Assembly (NCBI RefSeq): GCF_030445035.2
Contig: NC_080685.1
Coordinates: 113,758,432-113,822,431, forward strand
From: Dasypus novemcinctus
Taxonomy: Eukaryota; Chordata; Mammalia; Cingulata; Dasypodidae
DNA: 64,000 nucleotides
Direction: 5' to 3'
The translations under genes and the position numbers were made by a program. Under the pieces are notes generated by a model, which was not told the origin of the DNA, did no database searches, and worked only from the letters and a program-made list of their open reading frames with translations. This document shows, piece by piece, positions 22,990 through 34,543 of this stretch (positions within the stretch are counted from its first letter, which is position 1; the number at the start of each line of letters is the position of its first letter).

Positions 22990-23575
22990 TATTGCTACAT
23001 AAGAATTCTTGAAATGGGCTAAATGCTTTATTGGGCTGCTTATTATAAGCATTTTGGGACTAATTGGAATCATTACAGCTGCTGCTACTGCTGTGGTAGC
23101 TTTACATGAAAGTACAAACACAACAATATGTACATGATTGGCATAAAAATGCTAGTGATTTGTGGCATAGCCAAGAGCACATTGATGAACAGTTAAATAA
23201 TTGGGTTAAAGAGTTAGAATCTGCTGTTTTGCATATTGGAAATAATTGTATATTTTAAACTTGTTAGGAGGATTGAAATGTGATTGGAATGAAAGCAACT
23301 TTTGTATTACTTCTTTTGCCTATAATTCATCCGATATAGAATGGGAAAAATTAAGAATCATTTACTAGGCCATAAAAGTAATATCTCTGGAAATAATTGA
23401 ATTACAAAGGAAAATATTAGAAATGTCTCAAAATCAAATTCATGTAGCCAATAATAAGGATATTTTCTCAGATATGATTTCACATATTACAAAATTTAAC
23501 CCAGTTAATTGGTGGAAATCACAGCATTTTCTGACAGCTTTAGGAATAGGGCTCATCATATTCTGTTGCTCATGA
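22990..23575 (+). pseudogene. ERV-B env remnant (transmembrane subunit)
   Basis: A hydrophobic, alanine-rich fusion-peptide-like stretch lies near 23030-23105. Then come a helical heptad-type region, a short two-cysteine loop region (about 23260-23310), a second helical region, and a membrane-anchor-like hydrophobic segment near 23530-23570. This is the domain order of a betaretroviral transmembrane subunit. The coding sequence is broken by single-base frameshifts (around 23115, 23245 and 23365) and by stop codons. The surface subunit upstream is not recognisable. No product is expected. Confidence 0.7.
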
Positions 23576-23768
23576 TCCTTGCCTGTGCTGGACAGTGCTT
23601 TTGAAGAAAATTGCAAAGCGTAACAGCCATGGGACATGCGAATAATCTGGTGCTAGCAAAAGCACTTCAATAATTTCCCCAAGTCGAAGAGCTTGGCCGG
23701 TAGTCAAAGATGGGTAAGACTCTCAGAGGAGGGCAACCTAAGACAGGCATGGTCACCTCGACAAAAAC

Positions 23769-23781
23769 AAAAAGGGGGAGA
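23769..23781 (+). other. ERV-B polypurine tract
   Basis: A purine run ending aaaagggggaga abuts the 3' LTR start at 23782. Confidence 0.8.
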
Positions 23782-24270
23782 TGTTGGAAACTGAGGTACA
23801 GTGGCCTCACAAGGAGAGATGGGCTGTCTCCATGGCTACGCTTGTAACCTAACAAATGTGATAATTAAGAGTTCCCAGCAGATAGGATGAAGCTGTTAAA
23901 GGCTGAAAGAAAAGATGAGCACATACCTTTTGTAGTGAATAGAACACTTAGACTTTGTACCTTGAGATAAGATTTTTAAAAATTCCTCAGAATATGGGTA
24001 ATGCTGATAGTTAACTGCATGTTGCTGCTTGATGTCATGTAGGCTATATGTTACTGCTTGTTGTCACGTAGGCTACGTGTTCCTGCTTGTTGTCACATAG
24101 ACTGGGGTATATAGAGAGCCCCTTGTAAACAATAAAGTTGTCTGATGAGTCTCTACTCGCAGACCCCCTGATCCCAGCTCTCTTTCTTTCTCATTCTTTC
24201 TTCTCTTTCTTTCACTCTCCTTTTTCTCTTTCTTTCATTCCCAATACCCTTTGCATCCAAATCTCCAACA
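23782..24270 (+). repeat. ERV-B 3' LTR with triplicated U3 unit
   Basis: 489 bp, TGTTGG...CCAACA. Compared with the 5' LTR it has three tandem copies of a roughly 29-bp unit (about 24018-24103) instead of one, and a shorter pyrimidine tract. Scattered substitutions are also present. Confidence 0.93.
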
Positions 24271-24276
24271 TACCCT

Positions 24277-24420
24277 TTTCAGCCACAATCCCATTTATGA
24301 ATCAGCTTCATTAGTTCTACTCACTGTAATGTGTTACCATCAACTTCATCCATTTCCACACTTTTACAGTCAAGTTAATTAAAGCTTCTACATATATTAA
24401 GCATCAGTACCCCTTTTCAG
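24277..24420 (-). mobile_element. Antisense L1 3' UTR (right part, after ERV-B)
   Basis: Resumes the L1 sequence interrupted at 18993 on the other side of ERV-B and its duplication. Confidence 0.6.
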
Positions 24421-24765
24421 CCTTCCTTTTGCAAAATTTTAATTAAGATTAGTATGAAACATAAAGCCTGTATTGTAAATTATACATTTTATTTAATTTC
24501 TCTTATTAAATTGCATTACTGGTTTTTCATCACTCACTAGATATAGAGTCAAATTGGGGTTCAAGATTCAATAGTGTAACTTTCACAATATTGATTCAAC
24601 AAAGAAGTTAATAGAGGAAAAGATATTTTCTTAGAAGTCAGAAATCTAATTCTAACTTGTCATATCTTCTATTGGCATAACTTATATATGAAGGGGGATG
24701 GACTGTGACAAAGTGAGTCAACTGCATAGTGGGAATAGTTCAAAATATACCTCTGTTTTTAATGT
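24421..24765. other. AT-rich stretch, nothing recognised
   Basis: No gene or repeat family was identified. Confidence 0.4.
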
Positions 24766-24769
24766 AAGT

Positions 24770-25250
24770 TGCAAGTTTGAGAGTCCCCAGAACCACCATC
24801 AATGTTTCATGACTTGCTGGAAGGACTCCAAGAACTCACTGAAAGCTGTTATATTCAGAGTTATAGCCTATTAACTGGGATAGGACATAGATTAAAGTCA
24901 GTCAAGGGAAGAGACACATACGGCAGAGTTCAGGGGGAAAAAAATATGGAGCTTCCTATTATCCTCTCCCCAAGGAGTCAAGAGAGTGTTATTTTGCATG
25001 CATTTAAGTGTGACAACACTAATAGATATTGCAAACAAATGGAAGTTCATGTGAGCCTTAGGGTCCATAATTTATGTGGTCCCATCATGTAAGCAGGACT
25101 GATCTCAGTCTACATCTGCCAACCTCCCTGGAGCCTGACTAATACTACATAACCCAAGATACTAACCTAAATCAAATTGTTATCATCTCTCTGACCAAGG
25201 TCCACAGGTCAACAAGGACACTTCTATCTACCACAACATTTCTAGGACCT
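24770..25250 (-). repeat. Old LTR-like repeat, copy 1
   Basis: Aligns in blocks with 46430-47080: an 'aaggactc..gagaactca' block, then a block whose complement carries a poly(A)-signal-like sequence, then similar spacing. The antisense position of that signal suggests an antisense LTR of an old endogenous retrovirus. I could not identify the family. Confidence 0.45.
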
Positions 25251-26639
25251 AGATAATACCTCACAGAAGCAAGGGCAAAACTCAGGATTCTCTTGGGTAA
25301 GGTTTAATTGTTTACCAACAGATGGTATGATATACAAAATCCATTCTTGCATAATTTCCTTTTTAATGGATACCCATGAGATAATGTTAAGCACTGTGAA
25401 CCTTACAACATTTATATAAAGCATTAAAGGGTAACTATATAGCAGTTCAACCATACATAATATTTTTTCTTATATTTTGATGATATGCAGAAATTTTAAC
25501 AAGGGAAGGTTGGAACTTATTGCTGATACAGTGCTTATACATTTTAGATGTATCCCAAGTTAGGGATGGACATAGTGATACATTTAGATCATATTTTGTT
25601 TTTATTCACTAAGATTTAAAATGAGAAACATTGAATAGGAGACAACATTCAAGAAAATATATTTCCCCAAAGAAGGTAGAAGGAAATAGTGTAACAAGAT
25701 ATTTTAGAATTAAACATAAAGGAATTTAGAATACATTCAGGAAGAAAAGAACTAATTAATTAATATTGAGTTGTGAGGAATTTTCATTACTTCTGAGACT
25801 CAGAATCTTACTTCATAATTTGGTCTGCAATGTTGAAAGCTATAAATGTTCATTTTGATTCCAGTCTTTCAATAATATATGAAATTTATACTTGATTGGA
25901 GCCCACAATGAAGAGTTCATGATCAAGTCAGTATCTCTTCCAATCATAATTGCACACAAACAGCAGTAATACATAGAAACACATGCACAAAGTCACAAAG
26001 CACACAAGCCTGCCCTCTTTTTAAGTTGAAGAGCAGCAACATAGTAAGCCTATATTCTATTTAGTTTATTTAACCAGTGAAGTCATCTCAGAGACTCAAA
26101 CTGTGTTTAAAGTCGAAGTCTAATGTTTAAACCTCTAAAAATCTTGACTTCATTAGTGTGTGAGAAGGTGACGATCTGATTACACTTGGGAAGACTATAA
26201 TGTCATTACATGAGCAGAAAGTTTTTCACAATTAATCCTTAGGGAAATTAACTTTCCTCCACTTTGTCCCCCCTAATTACATTTTCATGGATATTTACAT
26301 TCTTGCCTGTAGTAACAGATTTGTTTGCAGAATTGTTTAAATTACTATTAATATATCCATGCATTGTCAACAACCAGACTCAAATTTATTTTGAAAATTG
26401 CAACTAAACAGTTATAAAACTAAAAGTTAGAATGCTTTAATCTGATGTTTATGTGATTATTTTGCAAATTTTAGTCAGAATCAAATTAGTTTCCAGAAGA
26501 TTTTTTAGCAGAGACTACACTAAACTTATTGCATAATTATGACTACATCTCTGTTAACTCCATTACTGCTTTGGAAGTTGGGAAAGTAATACATGAGTGG
26601 CAATACATAAATATATTATTTGGGAAGAAGTTCATAGTT

Positions 26640-27835
26640 TTTCAATAGGGAAGTTGTAAGTTTATCAACCAATCATACATAAAATACAGGATTCTCATAC
26701 ACCAGCCCACCACCAACAGTATGCATTGGTGTGGAACATTTGTTAGACTTGATGATAATACTCTTTAGTAATTATACTCTTTTATAACAGTAGTTACCTC
26801 TGTTGCAATTGACAAAAACTTATTAAAATAGCACTATTAGCTATGGTCCATAGTTTATATTCAATTAATATTTTTCCACATTCCACTTATTATAACATTG
26901 TGTCAGCATAATATCTTTGTTGTAATTCATGAAAAACAGTCTTATACTTGTGCAATTTACTATAATTCATCTCTACAAAAGGATGCATTGTGTTACAAAG
27001 TCTTATGCTTTACCTTGAAATTATGATTCTAGTAACATATGACCTAAAGTTTTCCCTTTTAACTACATTCACCTATATAATTCGGTGTTGTTCATTACAC
27101 TCAAGATAATAGGCTACCATTACCACCATCCATTTGCAAATCTTTATAATAAACTTAAATATAATTTTTTTTTACAGATTAAGCCTCAACTCCCCATTCT
27201 GTAACAACAATCTATCCCCTTATAATCTACATAATACATTCTAACTCTTTGCATTTGCTTATTATAATTTCTTTATATCGAGAGATAATACAATATTGGT
27301 CCTTTTCTTTCTGGCTTATTTCAGTAAGCGTAATGTTTTCGAGGTTCATCCAAGTTTAGCATGCATTCGGACTTCATTCCTTGATTTGGCTGAATATTAA
27401 TCCCTTGTGTAAACATATACCTTATGTGTTTATCCATTCATCTGTTGATGGACACTGAGTTTGCTTCCAAGTTTTGGCAGTTCTGCAATTGTGAATAATG
27501 CCTCTATGAACATTAGTATGCAAATATCTGTGTGAGTTCCTAATTTCAGTTCTTCTGAGTATATTCCTTGTAGTGTGATTATCAGGTCATATGGTAATTC
27601 TCTATTCACCATCCTGAGGAATTATCAAACCCTGTTCCACAACAGCCACACCATTTTACATTGCCACCAGCAATGAATGAATATTCCTATTTCTCTACAA
27701 CTTCTCCAAAACTTGTAGTTTTCCTTTTTATTTTAGTAACAGCCATCTAGTATGTATGAAATAATATCTCATTGGGGTTTTTATTTCATTTCCCTAGTAG
27801 CTAGTGATGTTGTGCATTTTTACATGTATTTTTTT
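26640..27835 (-). mobile_element. Antisense L1 3' end
   Basis: Minus-strand L1 3' UTR and terminal ORF2-like sequence. The T-rich left side and the block order match the L1 ends at 18524 and 47490. Right of 27180 it follows the general mammalian L1 3' pattern. It is absent at the matching place in duplication copy B, so it arrived after the duplication. Confidence 0.65.
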
Positions 27836-27839
27836 CTTC

Positions 27840-28860
27840 TTTATTTCTTTTAAATGTTACATTTAAAAAATATGAGGTCTCCATATACCACCCACCCCCT
27901 TCACCCCACTCCTCCCACATCAACAACCTCTTCCATCATTGTGGCACATTCACTGCACCGGTGAATACATTTTGGAGCACTGTTGCACCACATGGACAGT
28001 GGTCTACATTGTAGTCTACACTCTCCCCCAGTCCACCCAGTGGGCCATGGTGGGACACACAATGTCCAACATCTGTCCCTGTAGCACCATCCAGAACAAC
28101 TCCAAATCCTGAAAATGTACCCATATCATACCTCTTCTTCCCACTCCCTACCCTCAGGAGCTACCATGGCCACTTTCTCCAACTCAGTGCTACAATTTCT
28201 TCCATTACTAATCACAATAGTTCCACAGCAGAACACTAGTAAGTCCACTCTAATCCATACTCTATTTCTTCATCCTGTGGACCCTGGGATGGTTATGTCC
28301 AGTCCCACTCTACATCAAGAGGGGACTTAGACTCCATATAGATAATGGATGCAATTCTGCTTGCAGTTGTAGGCATTCTTGGCTCCCTGGTATGGTGGTT
28401 GATCTTCTTCACCTCCCTGTTAGCCGGCCAGGGTAAATTCAATAAACCAGAGGGTAGGAGTTGCAAGTCCACTGAGGTTCAGGGCCTGGCTGTCACATGG
28501 ACAGTCCAGAGATTCACCAACCCAATGTCAACCACAAGTCCAGTAAAAGTAACAGGAGAGGCATGTGTAGAAAGGTCATATCTGAATAAAACTCTGTCAC
28601 ACTCAGGAACACAAACTCCAGAGTAAGGCCAACTGACATAACACTGAACTCCAGAGCCATCTCCCATGACTGTAGAACCTGTGGGTCTCTATAGCCCTCA
28701 TGAAAACCAATACCTGGGTTTCTATCTACTTTGGCTGTCTCTGGTACCCTGCTGAGGTGTGTGTAAGTGTTACCCCTTTGATGACCTCCAAACTCTTCTT
28801 TTGGAGACTTAGCCATATAAACTCATTTGTCCTTTCCATTTCCCCCCTTTATCCAAAGTT
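27840..28860 (-). mobile_element. Antisense HAL1/L1 3' end
   Basis: Matches the inserts at 41832-42290 and 44967-45815 and, in the opposite orientation, the 3' part of the HAL1 at 57900-58270. The T-rich left edge is the complement of the element's A tail. Frames at 27936-28816 on either strand are shadows of this repeat. Confidence 0.65.
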
Positions 28861-29700
28861 AAAAAGCAGTTTTTAACACCTGATATTACATATAGGCTGA
28901 GATATTCTGCTGATCTGAGTTGACCCTTTTATTCAAGGTCTTTTTCTAGTTACATCATCAGCTGGTGCTTGGTAGTAATCCCTCAGCACCAAAGAGGCTT
29001 ATCCCCAGAAGTCATATCCCAGGCTGGGGGTGGGGGGTGGGAAGGTAATGCATTTACATGCTGAGTTTGGCTTACAAAGTCACCACATTTGAGCAACATG
29101 GAGGCTCTCAGGAGGTAACTCTTAGGCATGTTGCAGCTCTAGGCCTAGTTCATATTTCAGGCACACAGGCTCATAATCATAGCCATCAGAATCAAGGGCT
29201 CATTGTTGGACCATTTGTCTTTATTGGTCTTTGCCCTTGCACTTGGGGGATTGTTGCTCTTCCATTTGGGGAATGTGATAGAGCTTCCCTGACTAGGAGC
29301 TCAGCACACCTTCAGTTGTTTTTAACTGAAACCACTATGAAAATATCCATACATTTTTATGTACCCTGTATAACATGCCCTGGAGAACCCCCTCCCAAAC
29401 ATGTGCCCCTATCAAAAACACCCCACACCAGTTTTCCTACCCTGCCATAGTTAAAGCTCTCTGTAGTCCAAAACTTCCTTAAAAATGAAGCCTAATATAT
29501 TGCCAGGTTCCATTAATAGTAAAATGGAATATAGTGATGGGCTTAAAGATTAGATATAGAATACATACTAATTTAGAAAACTTAAATAAAGGAAAAATAA
29601 ATTGGGGTATCAAAAAATGAAAAAACTTTGTTTTTGAACTTTTGCCTTTCATCACTGCTATAGGTGTTGCCCTGTATGTACAGTGGTAAGAAAATTTCTT
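28861..29700. other. Stretch with no recognised gene
   Basis: A 130-codon plus-strand frame at 29058-29450 shows no domain I know and lies among repeat fragments. It is probably decayed retroelement sequence. Confidence 0.35.
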
Positions 29701-30990
29701 TCATTTCTTCATCAGTGTCTGCATCCTTTCTTTTTTCCCCTAATTATTAAGTTTTTCTTCACATAAGTTTTAGATCATAGTAATTCACATATACAATATA
29801 TAGTACTCCTACATATCCAACATCAAACCCTTTGTCCTTCCCAAACAACGATCTTTTTACATGTTCATATTATATTTGCTGCAGCTGATGTACAGATATT
29901 GAAACAATAGCTTTCAAACATGGTTGCATTTGGGTTTACGTTATGGTTTATATTTTAGACTATACAATTTTCTAAATTTTTAGTTATCTTATGTTTTATA
30001 TTATGATTTCCATTTTAGCCTATAGACTTTTATATATTTTTGGTGTAATTTAACATGTCCTATATCCATCATTGCATGATCCTGTGGAACACTTCCATTG
30101 CCCTACAGTTACACTGATTCCATCTATTCAATACCTCTTTCTCCCTCCCCTCAGAGCTCACTGTGACAATCAATCTTCATTACTTGAATGACCATATTCA
30201 GAGATACTTGCAACAATGTTGAGGGCTTGACATACTCGACTGCCCTAACCCATTGAGAGCTACCAATTTTCTTGAGAGATACAATTCCTTCTGTTTGAGA
30301 ACATCAGTCCTCCCCAGGATGTGGGTATACCTTCACTCTCATTGTATGGGTCTAGTGAAATATATATCCTCTTCAGAGAAATGTCTATTCAAGTCTATGC
30401 CCATTTTTTTTTGTCTTTTTATTGTTGAGTTGTTGGATTTATTTATATATTCTGGATATTAAAATCTTAATGGCTAAGTGGTCCTCCAAATATTCTCTCC
30501 CATTCAGTTTGTTTTTTCAATTTCATGACAAAGTCTTTTGATGCACAAAAGTTTTAAATTTTCTTTTTTTGCTTAAAACTTTGGTTTCAAAGTCCAAGAA
30601 ACCATTGTTCAATGCAAGATCCCAAAGATGCTCCAGTATATTTTTTTCTAAGAGATTTATGGTTCTGGTTTTTACATTTAGTGATTTAAGTATTACTTTT
30701 TTATTTGGTATGAGATGGGGTCCTCTTTCATTCTTTTCACATGGATAGCCAATTCTCCTAGTTCTATATGTTGAAGAATCTATTTTTTTCTCAATTGAAT
30801 AGACTTGACAGTCTTTTACAAAATCAATTGTCATACCACTACCTTCTTGTCTCCATGGGTCCAGATGAGAAATCATCTGATCATGATTTTGGATGAGAAA
30901 TCAACACTTAATCTTATGGAACTACCCTTGTATATGGTAGATCTCTTTTCTCATGAGCTTTCAGGATTCTGTCTTGAGCTTTTGACAGTC
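29700..30990 (-). mobile_element. Antisense old L1 fragment (ORF2 end/3' UTR)
   Basis: The minus strand carries the characteristic L1 3' blocks at about 30380-30560 and 30640-30800, heavily mutated. Confidence 0.6.
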
Positions 30991-30999
30991 TGAGAAGTA

Positions 31000-31560
31000 T
31001 GTGTCTCAGAGTAGGTCTGCTAGGATTTATTGGGCTTGGAGTATATTTTGCTTTCTGGACATATATATCCATATCCCTAATAATTTTCAGTGGTTATTAG
31101 GATATAATTACTGAATAATTTTCAATGATTATTTCCTCAAACACTCCTACTGCCCCACTTTCCTTTCTCTTCTCCCTCTTGATTGCCCATAATAGATGTT
31201 TATCTTTCAATTCCTGATGAATTTTTCCTTTTTTTTTTTGTCTTTTCTGTCTACACAATTCCAGATGTCCTATTTTTGATGTCACTGATTCTTTCCTGTG
31301 TTCAAATCTGCTGTTATGGGCTTCTAGTATATTTTTAAATTCATGCATTGTGTCTTTCATCACTGTGAGATCTATTTTCTTTTTACATATGTTTACAATT
31401 TCTTCTGTATGTTCCCCAAGCCTCTTCTTGTTATCCTTTATCTCTTCCTTCATTTTATTGAGTTGATTAATGATAGTTCTTTGAACATCTTTGATTAGTT
31501 GTTCTACATTGTCTTTCCTCCTGCTTTTTTTGAGAGAATTTACCAAGAGTCATGCCCGTC
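31000..31560 (-). pseudogene. L1/HAL1 ORF1 fragment (coiled-coil part)
   Basis: A minus-strand frame of 149 codons (31097-31546) is rich in Lys, Glu and Ile with heptad-like spacing, like the coiled coil of L1/HAL1 ORF1 RNA-binding proteins. The upstream start and the conserved C-terminal domain are lost, so it is a retroelement relic. Confidence 0.55.
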
Positions 31561-31571
31561 AAGAAATACTA

Positions 31572-31735
31572 AAGTGGGGGAGCAGATGTGGCTCAAGAAG
31601 TTGAGCTCCTATCTCCCACATGGGAGGTCCTGGGTTCAGTTCCCAGTGCCTCTGAAAGAAAAAACAGACAGTGAGCAATGAGCAAGAACAACAAGCAAAA
31701 ACAATGAGCAAACAGATGAGAGAGTCATTTCAGGG
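31572..31735 (+). mobile_element. DAS-type SINE, older and shorter subtype
   Basis: A tRNA-like head with an A-box-like block and GGTTCAGTTCC as B box (about 31632-31642), then a short (CAA)n-like A-rich tail. The core around 'cccacatgggaggtc' is shared with the full-length SINE at 22225, but the long DAS body is absent. Confidence 0.8.
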
Positions 31736-31739
31736 GGAA

Positions 31740-32040
31740 GGGAGAAGAACTACTATAGACGCTTCTGCAGGTTGAAAGGAAGAAACAAGAGAGGATTGGA
31801 GCAGGGTATAGAAAGGAAGATGATTGGTTAGAGTAAAAGGATAAAAATGAAATAAAAATAAAATATAACACATATAAGGCTAAAGAAAAAATGACGGAAG
31901 TACTGCCTTTACAGTAATAACATTGAATGTTAATAGATTATACTCTCCAACCAAAAGACACAGATTTCCAGAATGGATAAGAAAATATGATCCGTTTATA
32001 TTCTGTTGAGAAGAAAAGCATAGGACTTCAAAGGGAAGGT
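31740..32040 (+). mobile_element. L1 fragment (start of ORF2 endonuclease region)
   Basis: Near 31916-32010 the plus strand reads like the conserved beginning of L1 ORF2 (Leu-Asn-Val-Asn type motif). A parallel fragment lies at 58300-58690. Confidence 0.5.
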
Positions 32041-32460
32041 GGTGAAGACCCCCTTTATGTTCCACAAACTGGGAACAGCTGTGTCTTTGGTGGTGGAGTA
32101 GGACCTGAGTTCCAGGGGCAGTGAGACAGACTCTGCTCTAGATGTGGTCCTAAAGGAATGGCACAGCACACCAGACAGATGGCTCAGTGGATGAAGGACA
32201 GACTATCTTCTACACCTGTACAGAGGGCAGGTTCCAGGAGATGGAAGACTTGATCTTCTGAGCTACTCAGCAATGCCTTCCTCCCTCTCCTTTGGATGCT
32301 GAAGGATACTGGGTCTTCAAATCCCCTGTCCGTCCCCTCTTGTCACAATGTCTTGCTTCTAGAAGGAGTATCAGAACCTGGAGTGGAGACTGCCATTGTC
32401 CTCAGGTCTCTCCTAAAGTTATATTTCTCTGTAAAAAATAAAAAAAGGAGGGGATACTGT
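32041..32460. other. Unrecognised 0.42-kb stretch of higher GC, ending in an A-rich tract
   Basis: Noticeably less AT-rich than its surroundings and followed by an A-rich run (about 32432-32447). It could be a small retrocopy, or the 3' end of an old LTR element with a polypurine tract. No protein family is recognised and stops interrupt every frame. Confidence 0.35.
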
Positions 32461-33039
32461 GACAAATGTTGGGAAATCAAGACAGGAATTTGAGGTACTA
32501 GCTATAATCACATTAGATATAGTCTTATAATCACTGTGCTAAAGCAGAACACTTTGGCTGAGAGTATTGATAAAGATAATGAGATGTCAGAAGGCATTGC
32601 AGTATAGAGCAGGGAATAGGAAGGATAAGAAGGGCTAATCAAGAGACTCAGGAAAGTTGCAGCCAATGTACTAGACAAAAAATGGTGCTGGTAAATGTCT
32701 TTCCAGTAATGATTATTTAGATGATGAGACAAGTGTTCCATTTCAAACAAAGAGAAAAATTGGACAAAATACAAAATAAAATGCTCTTGAAAACTTCAGA
32801 GCAAGAAAAAAATGCCATTGGAAACAAATGGGATAAAGATTTGGGGTTAGAAGTATATTGAGAAAAGTATATCAGGAAATGGAAGCTTTTCCCCAAGTAT
32901 CTGTCTATTCTGAAAGCGGCAATGGAGGTGCAGAGAATCTAGGTAAGTTTTTGAGAAGACACAGAGTTTGTGGAAGAAACACTGGCTTTTAAGTTTTACA
33001 CCTTAAGATTAAGCCAAAATGATTTCACTCTTAGAATAA

Positions 33040-33740
33040 GCCAAAACCAAAATAAATCAGTGCTTCCAGGTACTGTCATATGTTTGAAAGGCCTCAATCC
33101 AATTAGGCTATGTGAAATAATGTCCACAGTGATTTAAAGAAGTAAAAGTGCATTATCCAAACAAGAATACAGTATATTCTAGTTGTCAATTTGTCTCTTA
33201 AATATTTCTTGTTCAGCATCCAGCACACATACACAGAAAACCAACCATACAAGAAAATGATACCATGTGATAAAAATAAAGAAAAAGATCTATTGGGGGT
33301 GAAAGATAGTGAAGTTTTCAGAGACAGATTTAATATAACTATGTTTAAAATATTCAAGGAAGTAAAAATAATGATTGAGAATATTGGAACAGAACAGAAA
33401 ATTCTAGAAAATCAATAAATGAACTTTCTACAAACTGAAATTAAGCACTCATTTGTTGCTTATAACAACATTTAATAGCAGTATAGGAGAGAGATCAATC
33501 AGAAGACTATATGCAGAATTAAACACAGCCTAAACCATGGAAAATACAGAAAAGTCCATTAGTGTAAAAAGGAAACAGTAAAATACCACAGAGAGGAAAC
33601 AGAGAATGTGACATAACCAATAATTAAAGAGATAATGGCTGATAATTTTCCAGTATATTCCATTTCTTTTACAATTTTCATATAAAATGTCCAAAAAATA
33701 ATAACATGCAGTACATGAAAAGACAGGATGGGGCAAAAAA
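33040..33740 (+). mobile_element. L1/HAL1 ORF1 5'-region fragment
   Basis: Plus-strand sequence around 33240-33420 resembles the N-terminal half of HAL1/L1 ORF1 (Lys/Glu-rich, heptad-like). It then decays into A-rich sequence with no sustained frame. Confidence 0.45.
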
Positions 33741-34492
33741 CTGAAATATGGAAAATCAAATTGTTCAAAATGTAATTCACTTAAGACAAGGCCTTTCATT
33801 TCCCATTGCTCTGTATTTTCACATGTATAATGAATCAGGTGTCTGTATATGTTTTGATCTCCATTTGTATTCTCAATTTCTTATATTCACAAAGACACTG
33901 GCTTAATTACATAGAGAATTGCTGTGGAAGGAATGGCTTCTTTCCTGCTATTTCTTCACAGATTTCCTTGATATTCTTTTCCCTTGGGATTTCCATACAT
34001 ATTTTAGAATCGATGTCATTGATTGAATATTAAGTATTCCAATTCAAGAACCACATATACTTGGGTATTGATCTGCCTTGAGTAGGTTTTTGACAAATCA
34101 AACTCAAATGGACATATCTGTTCATGTGTACCTATACCTTTCAAGATATAATTCAATACTTCAGAGGTGTGTATAAACTCACCATTTTACTTTATCTCCC
34201 TGTGAAGCAGAAGGTCATCTGAATGTTTACATACCATGGGAAAGTAGTTCCTGTTAACTGGCAAAGGAAACCTCCTTTTCCACTTGCAGTTTGGGAAAAC
34301 CTGCAATGTTTGTTATCAGTCTTCACAATGAAATGAAGCAACATTGAACTATTATTTGATAACCTCACAGTTACATGCTCTCTTGTAGAGAAAGCTCTAG
34401 AGTATCATATATTGTCTTAAGTGGACAAAATGTATGAATTTTGACTCCAAAAATCTATCACTTTTTCTTCTCAGCATGCAATATGCATACAT
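33741..34492. other. AT-rich stretch, nothing recognised
   Basis: No gene is identified. Part of it belongs to the segmental duplication, but matches to copy B are patchy here. Confidence 0.35.
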
Positions 34493-34543
34493 CCTTATCC
34501 CTATCCCTATCCCCTAATCCCAGCCCTAGCCCTAACCCTAACC
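34493..34543. repeat. Degenerate telomere-like (CCCTAA)n repeat
   Basis: About eight hexamer-like units read ccttat, ccctat, ccctat, cccctaat, then ccctag, ccctaa, ccctaa. The right end is perfect vertebrate telomere repeat in the C-rich orientation; the left part has drifted. Confidence 0.8.

Larger units (their letters stand above)
19000..24270 (+). mobile_element. ERV-B: betaretrovirus-like endogenous retrovirus, degraded
   Basis: A 5271-bp provirus flanked by a perfect 6-bp duplication, taccct (18994-18999 and 24271-24276). Six base pairs is the usual size for betaretrovirus-like (class II, ERVK-type) integrations. Two bases after the 5' LTR is a site close to the tRNA-Lys1,2 primer-binding sequence. 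A gag start and an env transmembrane remnant are visible, and a polypurine tract precedes the 3' LTR. The protease/pol region is missing or unrecognisable, partly replaced by the module shared with ERV-A. The LTRs differ by numerous substitutions and by a repeat expansion, so it is clearly older than ERV-A. A DAS SINE later inserted at 22225. Confidence 0.88.
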
